Below are positions 1-3,234 of a DNA stretch of 5,066 nt, piece by piece. The notes under the pieces are model-generated. The model had not been told where the DNA came from. It was given only the letters and a program-made list of their open reading frames with translations, and did not search any database. This DNA is from an uncultured Chthoniobacterales bacterium (GTDB taxonomy: Bacteria > Verrucomicrobiota > Verrucomicrobiia > Chthoniobacterales > CAKUMP01), in assembly GCA_934667795.1 (NCBI GenBank), contig CAKUMP010000193.1, forward strand, positions 1 to 5,066, written 5' to 3'. Within the stretch, counting starts at the first letter, position 1. Every line of letters begins with the position of its first letter. A program made the position numbers and the translations under genes.

Positions 1-201
1 GTTCATTCACGTGTGCTTTATAAAGCAAATGAGTCGGAAGTGAATATGATTATTAACGTAAATAAAAACTTCGTGGCATCCATTGCAGGAACCGAAAAAC
101 CCTGGACGGATCTGGACCGCGCGAAGCTTACCGTGCAGGTAACCGATGCAATTTACGAATCCGCAGCCACAGGTCGCCCGGTGTCGACAGTCGACAGTTG
201 A
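1..201 (+). CDS. C-terminal end of a probable Gfo/Idh/MocA-family oxidoreductase (5' end outside window)
   Basis: An open frame runs from the first base of the window to a TGA at 199-201, giving 66 visible residues. There is no sign that it starts here, so I treat it as the end of a longer gene. The last part, with DRAKLTVQVTDAIYESAATG followed by RPV, resembles the usual ending of Gfo/Idh/MocA dehydrogenases, where an amphipathic helix with an A-x-YESAxTGRxV pattern closes the C-terminal domain. Those enzymes are NAD(P)-dependent and act on sugars or cyclitols. The nucleotide-binding Rossmann domain and catalytic lysine would lie upstream and cannot be checked. The final residues (STVDS) are encoded by heptamer repeats, and the stop is inside the repeat, so the natural C-terminus was probably altered by the repeat. 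The family assignment rests on a short motif only. Confidence 0.5.
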   Translation, partial: VHSRVLYKANESEVNMIINVNKNFVASIAGTEKPWTDLDRAKLTVQVTDAIYESAATGRPVSTVDS

Positions 202-225
202 CAGTTGACAGTTGACAGTTGACAG
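184..225. repeat. Six-copy 7-bp tandem repeat (TCGACAG x2, then TTGACAG x4)
   Basis: Six uninterrupted heptamers occur in a row. The first two read TCGACAG and the next four read TTGACAG, so the units differ by one C/T change. The array overlaps the last codons and the stop (199-201) of the upstream gene and extends into the 79-bp gap before the acetyltransferase gene. Seven is not a multiple of three, so gain or loss of a unit upstream of the stop would shift the reading frame of the last codons. Each TTGACAG unit contains a perfect sigma70 -35 hexamer (TTGACA). Heptamer arrays of this kind are known as dispersed repeats in some bacteria, for example the STRR repeats of cyanobacteria. Membership in such a family here is inference. 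Confidence 0.95.
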
Positions 226-247
226 TTTTGGCGCCCCAGGCTTTCAT
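219..247 (+). promoter_or_regulatory. Possible promoter using the last heptamer as -35 box
   Basis: The last repeat unit gives TTGACA at 219-224. Exactly 17 bp further on lies TTTCAT (242-247), which matches four of six positions of TATAAT. Transcription would begin around 254, about 27 bases before the acetyltransferase ATG. The -35 match is perfect but comes from a repeat, and the -10 is weak, so this is a speculative call. Confidence 0.25.
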
Positions 248-280
248 TTACAAAAATTGTGGGATAGGGCATTATGAGGC

Positions 281-769
281 ATGGACGCAGACATTTCATT
301 TGCAGTGCCCTCTGATCATTCTTGTATATTGGATCTGGTGACTCGGGTATGGACCATGGGGTTTTCTTATCAACAGGAACAAATGTATGGACGTATTGTA
401 GGTAAACCCTGGCAGGAGAAAGTATCCGATGCGGTTCGGGATTATCTGACCAGTCCGGGCGTTTCTGTTTTAAAGGCAAAAATTGATGGGCATTTTGCAG
501 GGTTTATGGCCTATCGTATTCATTCGGACACGCGAATTGGAGAAATTGGCTATAACGCAGTGAGCCCGGAATTTACAGGAAGAGGATTGGGAAAACAGAT
601 GCTGCAAGCTGCGCTTCAAAAACTTCAGGAAGCCGGGATGGAGCATGTCGAAGTGGTGACTGGCCTGAATGAAGGGCATCTGCCAGCCCGTAAAATGTAT
701 GAATCGGCCGGATTTTCTCCCATTCAGGAAAGCATCCGTTATACGCTCAACCTGGAAGCGTATAAATAA
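281..769 (+). CDS. GNAT-family N-acetyltransferase, 162 aa
   Basis: This is a complete GCN5-related N-acetyltransferase of typical length, expected to move an acetyl group from acetyl-CoA to an amine (a protein N-terminus, side chain or small molecule). The acetyl-CoA-binding motif A is clear: strand EIGYNAVSPEF (88-98), then the pyrophosphate loop TGRGLGKQ (99-106) and its helix. Motif B follows as EGHLPARKMYESAGF (131-145), where Tyr140 sits at the position of the usual general-acid tyrosine. The protein appears cytosolic, with no signal peptide or membrane segment. ATG at 281 is the only reasonable start: the in-frame TTG at 257 is followed by a TGA at 275-277. The GAGG at 276-279 is too close to the ATG to be a normal ribosome site, while GGGATAGGG (261-269) is better spaced. 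The substrate cannot be predicted. The last codons form one arm of an inverted repeat (751-760). Confidence 0.9.
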   Translation: MDADISFAVPSDHSCILDLVTRVWTMGFSYQQEQMYGRIVGKPWQEKVSDAVRDYLTSPGVSVLKAKIDGHFAGFMAYRIHSDTRIGEIGYNAVSPEFTGRGLGKQMLQAALQKLQEAGMEHVEVVTGLNEGHLPARKMYESAGFSPIQESIRYTLNLEAYK

Positions 770-811
770 TCTCACTGCACGTTAACCGACGAGGACGTCG
801 GCGCTTCCAGG
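751..811. repeat. 10-bp perfect inverted repeat spanning the acetyltransferase 3' end
   Basis: CCTGGAAGCG (751-760, inside the acetyltransferase coding region) is the exact reverse complement of CGCTTCCAGG (802-811, in the intergenic gap). The enclosed bases include the stop codon (767-769) and, directly next to the right arm, the small palindrome at 786-801. An mRNA would therefore fold as a 10-bp outer stem with a 6-bp inner hairpin able to stack on its end. No T-run follows, only AAAAG on the + strand, so it is not a standard intrinsic terminator. It could protect the mRNA 3' end or block read-through between convergent genes. The seven bases CCTGGAA recur at 870-876 and could compete for the same arm. 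Confidence 0.8.
786..801. repeat. Palindrome CCGACG-AGGA-CGTCGG, copy 1
   Basis: A perfect 6-bp stem with a 4-base AGGA loop. Its core GACGAGGACGTC occurs again at 850-861, 62 bp away and in the same orientation. Both copies lie between the convergent ends of the acetyltransferase and RlpA-like genes. This looks like a small dispersed intergenic palindrome family, though only two copies are visible here. Confidence 0.75.
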
Positions 812-813
812 AA

Positions 814-847
814 AAGTCCCCAATGTCCCCCAAGTCCCCAATGTCCC
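814..847. repeat. Direct repeat of a 16-bp C-rich unit (AAGTCCCCAATGTCCC), two copies
   Basis: The 16-bp unit occurs at 814-829 and again at 832-847 with a period of 18 bp. Inside each unit the shorter element GTCCCCAA / TGTCCC is itself half-repeated. The array sits exactly between the two palindrome copies (786-801 and 850-861), so the whole gap between the convergent genes is repeat-built. No coding potential is visible in it. Confidence 0.85.
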
Positions 848-849
848 TC

Positions 850-861
850 GACGAGGACGTC
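850..861. repeat. Palindrome GACG-AGGA-CGTC, copy 2
   Basis: This is the second copy of the 12-bp core seen at 788-799, with the same AGGA loop. The stem is only 4 bp because the flanking bases (C849 and A862) do not pair. It lies 17 bases beyond the stop codon of the RlpA-like gene when read on the minus strand. Confidence 0.7.
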
Positions 862-878
862 ACCACCCCCCTGGAACT

Positions 879-1433
879 CTACCTGCGAGTTTGAGCAGTT
901 GTGGTTTGAGCAGTTGTGGAGTGGGGCTGGTTCTGGACAAATTCCAGGATATCTTCTTTAGGTGCTTTGGGGTTCGGCGATAAAACTTCGATACGGACTT
1001 TCGCGATCCCACGATTAATCATCCCCAGTTGCCGGGCAGCATCTTCACTTAAGTCGATTTTACGCCCTTTGATGTACGGTCCACGATTATTAATACGCAC
1101 ATAAACCGAACGGTTGTTGGTAAGACAAGTTACTTTACAAATCGTTCCAAAAGGGAGTGTCCGATGCGCTGCTGTCAAATCCCCTTTACGGTAGCGCTCC
1201 CCATTCGCGGTCTTACGTCCAATCCAGCGCCCGCCATACCATGAGGCAATCCCTTCTTCGAATTCTACCGGTGTTGGATGAAATAACTTTTTCGAAATAT
1301 CCAGCGATTTCTTGTTCTTGCTTCTCCCACGCTCAGGACGCGATGCCATGGATGCTTCACTGCCCAGGAAAAACAAAAATGTAATCCCGGCACATAGCAC
1401 CACCCAGGAATGAATCTTATTTCTTACTCTCAT
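879..1433 (-). CDS. rlpA: RlpA-like double-psi beta-barrel protein, secreted (septal ring / peptidoglycan-associated)
   Basis: The 184-residue product has an N-terminal hydrophobic signal segment (about 9-30, likely cleaved near SMA-S) and then an RlpA-type double-psi beta-barrel (about 60-152). In Pseudomonas, RlpA is a lytic transglycosylase acting on stem-peptide-free glycan strands at the septum. The family pattern is clear: GIASWYG (61-67), TANGE (75-79), AAHRTLPFG (88-96), RINNRGPY (113-120) and KIDLSEDAA (125-133). By spacing, Glu79 and His90 match two of the residues implicated in catalysis in the Pseudomonas protein, but the third, normally Asp in RINDRGP, is Asn116 (codon AAT). There is no convincing lipobox, so unlike E. 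coli RlpA it is probably not a lipoprotein, and there is no SPOR domain. Cys99 and Cys103 lie within the barrel. The C-terminus ends in a Thr/Gln/Ala-rich tail containing a duplicated TTAQT. Start ATG at 1433; no clear Shine-Dalgarno. Confidence 0.88.
   Translation of the reverse strand: MRVRNKIHSWVVLCAGITFLFFLGSEASMASRPERGRSKNKKSLDISKKLFHPTPVEFEEGIASWYGGRWIGRKTANGERYRKGDLTAAHRTLPFGTICKVTCLTNNRSVYVRINNRGPYIKGRKIDLSEDAARQLGMINRGIAKVRIEVLSPNPKAPKEDILEFVQNQPHSTTAQTTTAQTRR
889..918. repeat. 15-bp perfect tandem duplication in the 3' end of the RlpA-like gene
   Basis: GTTTGAGCAGTTGTG occurs twice back to back (889-903 and 904-918). The unit is a multiple of three, so on the minus strand it simply doubles the five residues TTAQT near the C-terminus, just before the closing Arg-Arg and TAG. 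It lies outside the folded barrel domain and is probably neutral in length variation. Confidence 0.9.
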
Positions 1434-1507
1434 ATCAATAAATCGAAGCCTGCATTATCCGGGAATTTAACCGAGTCGCAACTTTTGTTCCCGAAAAATA
1501 CAAAAAA

Positions 1508-1536
1508 AGTATATAGCGGATCAAATTTTTAGTCAA
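1508..1536 (-). promoter_or_regulatory. Predicted sigma70-type promoter for the RlpA-like gene
   Basis: Read on the minus strand, TTGACT (1536-1531) is followed after exactly 17 bp by TATACT (1513-1508), five of six matches for each box. Transcription would start near 1501 and give a leader of about 68 bases before the ATG at 1433. The -35 box overlaps the yhbY stop codon (1529-1531), so the promoter starts where the upstream gene ends, suggesting the RlpA-like gene has its own transcription start. A second, weaker option nearer the gene is TTGCGA with GATAAT (1458-1453) at 16 bp spacing. Confidence 0.6.
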
Positions 1537-1819
1537 TTTTCGATCCGTCTGGATCTTTTTCTTTATAAAGCACGATCATGTGGCCGATGGAAGTGACGAG
1601 ATGGGATTGGGTCTGGGAAGCGAGGGATTGAGCGAGAGAGGATTTATCGGGGAGGTGTTTAGAGAGTTTAATTTTGATGAGTTGATGGTCCTGGAGTGCG
1701 TTGGTTGTGGCGGTGATCAGTGCCGGGGTAATTCCGGCGATGCCGACATGGATTACGGGTTGAAGGAGTTGGGCTTTGCTTTTGAGCGAGCGAACGAGTG
1801 ATTTTGAGAGTGGCGTCAT
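1529..1819 (-). CDS. yhbY: YhbY-type RNA-binding protein (CRM domain)
   Basis: The 96-residue product matches the single-domain YhbY/CRS1-YhbY (CRM) family in length (E. coli 97 aa) and pattern. It has an N-terminal helix RSLKSKAQLLQPVIHVG (10-26), a KH-like GxxG loop at 26-29, ALxxHxLIKIKL (41-52), and the closing strand IGHMIVLYKE (78-87). Members bind pre-50S ribosomal particles and are thought to help large-subunit assembly. The conserved GKxG loop here reads GIAG, with Ile27 in place of the usual lysine, while both glycines are kept. ATG at 1819 lies 18 bp after the tesA stop, in the same direction, so the two are probably one transcript. No purine-rich ribosome site precedes it, and it may depend on translation from tesA. 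The C-terminus is charged (KEKDPDGSKID). Confidence 0.92.
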   Translation of the reverse strand: MTPLSKSLVRSLKSKAQLLQPVIHVGIAGITPALITATTNALQDHQLIKIKLSKHLPDKSSLAQSLASQTQSHLVTSIGHMIVLYKEKDPDGSKID

Positions 1820-1837
1820 AAAATTGGGTTCAGTTAT

Positions 1838-2527
1838 TTACGGATTAGAGAGGTTAGAAAGGATGGGGAGGAGATGGGAGAAGAAATTTTTGGCGATGAG
1901 TTCCTGACCTTTGGCATTGGGGTGGATGCCATCGGGCTGGTTGAGAGAAGGGATCGCGCCGACATCCTGGAGGAGGAAAGGGATGAGTGGGATCTGAAAT
2001 TCCTGGGCGAGCGCAGGATAGATGGCATGGAACTCCGTGGTAAATTCTTTCCCGAGATTTTCGGGCATCATCATACCGACGAGGATGACCTGGATATCAG
2101 GATGGAGTTTTTGAGCGGAAGTGATGATCTCGGACAGGTTTTTTTTTGTTGTAGCGGGTGGGGTAGCGCGGAGTCCGTCGTTGCCGCCGAGAGCGACGAT
2201 CAGGAAATCGGCCGGGGACTGGAGAACCCAGGGGAGGCGTCGGAGCCCACCGGCAGTTGTATCGCCGGAGACACCTGCATTCACAATCGTGCAAGGGACG
2301 TCGGCATTGTGGAGCAGTTTTTCGAGGAGTGCAGGATAGGCTTCATCGGGAGTGAGACCATAACCGGCTGTGATACTATCGCCCAGGATCACAATTTTTG
2401 GAGAATTTGCGGAAAAATCGTCATCCGGCTTTGCAAATGGGGAGAAAGCCAGGAATACTAGTGAGGAAACGACGAGCTTAGGGAGCGCACAGGAAAATCT
2501 GGAAATTGAGAAAAATGAGTGAAGCAT
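1838..2527 (-). CDS. tesA: Periplasmic SGNH/GDSL esterase, TesA type (arylesterase / lysophospholipase L1)
   Basis: The 229-residue product has a signal peptide (hydrophobic core about 18-30, likely cleaved after SPFA-32) and then a full SGNH hydrolase. Block I is VILGDSITAGYGL (46-58, nucleophile Ser51), block II is NAGVSGDTTAGG (83-94, oxyanion Gly88), block III is GGNDGLR (114-120, Asn116), and block V is DGIHPNAKG (199-207, Asp199 and His202). All four catalytic blocks are intact. TesA hydrolyses acyl-thioesters, lysophospholipids and aryl esters in the periplasm. It is divergent from an ABC ATPase/permease pair exactly as in E. coli tesA / ybbA-ybbP, and I recall a reported YbbAP-TesA complex that handles hydrophobic esters from the inner membrane. 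ATG at 2527 is the only ATG, GTG or TTG that keeps the signal peptide. It overlaps the start of the ATPase gene by 13 bp and lacks a good ribosome site. A 9-A run encodes part of TTKKN (126-130). Confidence 0.93.
   Translation of the reverse strand: MLHSFFSISRFSCALPKLVVSSLVFLAFSPFAKPDDDFSANSPKIVILGDSITAGYGLTPDEAYPALLEKLLHNADVPCTIVNAGVSGDTTAGGLRRLPWVLQSPADFLIVALGGNDGLRATPPATTKKNLSEIITSAQKLHPDIQVILVGMMMPENLGKEFTTEFHAIYPALAQEFQIPLIPFLLQDVGAIPSLNQPDGIHPNAKGQELIAKNFFSHLLPILSNLSNP
2139..2147. repeat. 9-bp homopolymer (T9 on +, A9 on the tesA coding strand)
   Basis: Nine identical bases occur in the coding region of tesA, read as ACA AAA AAA AAC (residues 127-130). The final A AAA AAC is in the phase of a canonical -1 slippery heptamer. 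A -1 shift would reach a TGA about 22 codons later, before the Asp199/His202 block. No downstream stimulatory structure was identified, so this is a slippage-prone tract rather than a proven recoding site. Confidence 0.85.
2431..2459 (+). promoter_or_regulatory. Weak candidate promoter for the ABC operon, inside tesA
   Basis: TTGCAA (2431-2436) and AATACT (2454-2459) are separated by 17 bp, with four of six matches each. Transcription would begin around 2466, about 49 bases before the ATPase ATG. Because the divergent genes overlap, any promoter for the ABC genes has to lie in the signal-peptide region of tesA, and this is the best pair I found there. The match is weak. Confidence 0.22.
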
Positions 2528-3234
2528 TAGTGAATACAGAAAAACTGCCTCAAAACGGGGAAGGTGTCAACGGGATCGTATTGAAGGTACGTGGGGTGGA
2601 AAAATCGTATGGAGCGTTGCAGGTTTTAAAAGACATTCATTTGGAAGTCCGGACGGGAGAGCGTTGTGCGATTGTGGGGCCTTCCGGAAGTGGAAAAACG
2701 ACCTTGCTGGGATTATGTGCGGGGCTGGACTGGGTGGATCGTGGAGAAATCTGGGTGGATGGAGAGCGTTTAAATGCCCTGGATGAAGATGGGCGTGCGG
2801 ACTTGCGAAACCGGTGTGTGGGATTTGTGTTTCAGAGTTTTCAACTCATCCCGACATTGACCGCGGAGGAAAACGTCATGATTCCGTTGGAATTGAGTGG
2901 TGGAAAGAAAATGCGGGAAATGGCGCTGGATATTCTGGAGCGGGTTGGGTTAGGAGATCGCGTCAGACATTACCCTGCGCAATTAAGTGGGGGGGAGCAG
3001 CAGCGAGTCGCGCTTGCGCGAGCATTTGTGCATCGTCCGAAAATTTTATTTGCCGATGAACCGACCGGAAACCTGGATGCGGAAACGGGGGCGAAAATTG
3101 AGGAGATTTTATTTCAGTTAAATGAAGAGCATGGGACGACTTTGATCCTGGTCACGCATGATAGCACCTTGGCGGATCAATGTGGAAAAACCGTGAAGAT
3201 GGGTGGTGGGCGCATTCTGGAGGTGAATGGATGA
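2515..3234 (+). CDS. ybbA: ABC transporter ATPase, YbbA / LolD-MacB type
   Basis: The 239-residue product is a complete ABC nucleotide-binding protein. It has an aromatic A-loop SYG (31-33), Walker A GPSGSGKTT (55-63), Q-loop Gln107 in VFQSFQL, signature LSGGEQQR (157-164), Walker B ILFADEP (177-183), D-loop GNLD and switch His215. The LIPTLTAEENVMIPLEL segment after the Q-loop is typical of the LolD/MacB/YbbA branch, which powers transporters that move lipids or proteins by mechanotransmission. Next to a YbbP-like permease and divergent from tesA, YbbA is the best match (E. coli 228 aa). It acts on the cytoplasmic face of the inner membrane. I chose ATG at 2515. TTG at 2506 would add three residues, and GTG at 2530 would avoid overlap with tesA. 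All give the same conserved domain, and none has a strong ribosome site. The stop overlaps the permease start (ATGA). A run of seven G encodes the signature Gly-Gly (2989-2995). Confidence 0.93.
   Translation: MSEALVNTEKLPQNGEGVNGIVLKVRGVEKSYGALQVLKDIHLEVRTGERCAIVGPSGSGKTTLLGLCAGLDWVDRGEIWVDGERLNALDEDGRADLRNRCVGFVFQSFQLIPTLTAEENVMIPLELSGGKKMREMALDILERVGLGDRVRHYPAQLSGGEQQRVALARAFVHRPKILFADEPTGNLDAETGAKIEEILFQLNEEHGTTLILVTHDSTLADQCGKTVKMGGGRILEVNG
3219..3226 (+). promoter_or_regulatory. Strong Shine-Dalgarno for the permease gene (GGAGGTGA)
   Basis: GGAGGTGA is an eight-base match to the complement of the 16S rRNA 3' end, and the GGAGG core ends seven bases before the ATG at 3231. It lies inside the last codons of the ATPase gene and fixes the permease start. 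It is the only strong ribosome site in the window, in contrast to the weak ones before the other genes. Confidence 0.85.

Noticed and set aside
15..26. 12-bp palindrome GCTTTATAAAGC, with CTTTATAAAGCA recurring at 1561-1572
   Set aside because: In both places it falls in coding sequence for Leu-Tyr-Lys on opposite strands; a 12-base shared word with no further similarity is likely chance.
184..225. Heptamer array as a CRISPR or iteron origin
   Set aside because: There are no spacers between units, so it is not a CRISPR, and no replication initiator gene or DnaA boxes are visible nearby.
1542..1560. Hairpin GATCC-GTCT-GGATC followed by five T on the + strand, resembling an intrinsic terminator
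   Set aside because: The stem is only 5 bp, lies within the yhbY coding region, and would act only on antisense transcription; no + strand gene precedes it.
1874..2461. Long + strand open frame (195 codons) antisense to tesA
   Set aside because: It covers an intact SGNH hydrolase on the minus strand, has no recognisable domain, and is rich in Glu, Gly and Asp as expected from reading the complement of a C-rich gene.
2565..2570. Perfect TTGACA on the minus strand upstream of tesA
   Set aside because: No acceptable -10 box lies 16-19 bp downstream (CAGTTT and similar), so I do not call a promoter from the -35 alone.
2989..2995. Seven-G run in the ATPase gene as a phase-variation tract
   Set aside because: Seven G is short for known phase-variable tracts, and the bases encode the required Gly-Gly of the ABC signature, which explains the run.
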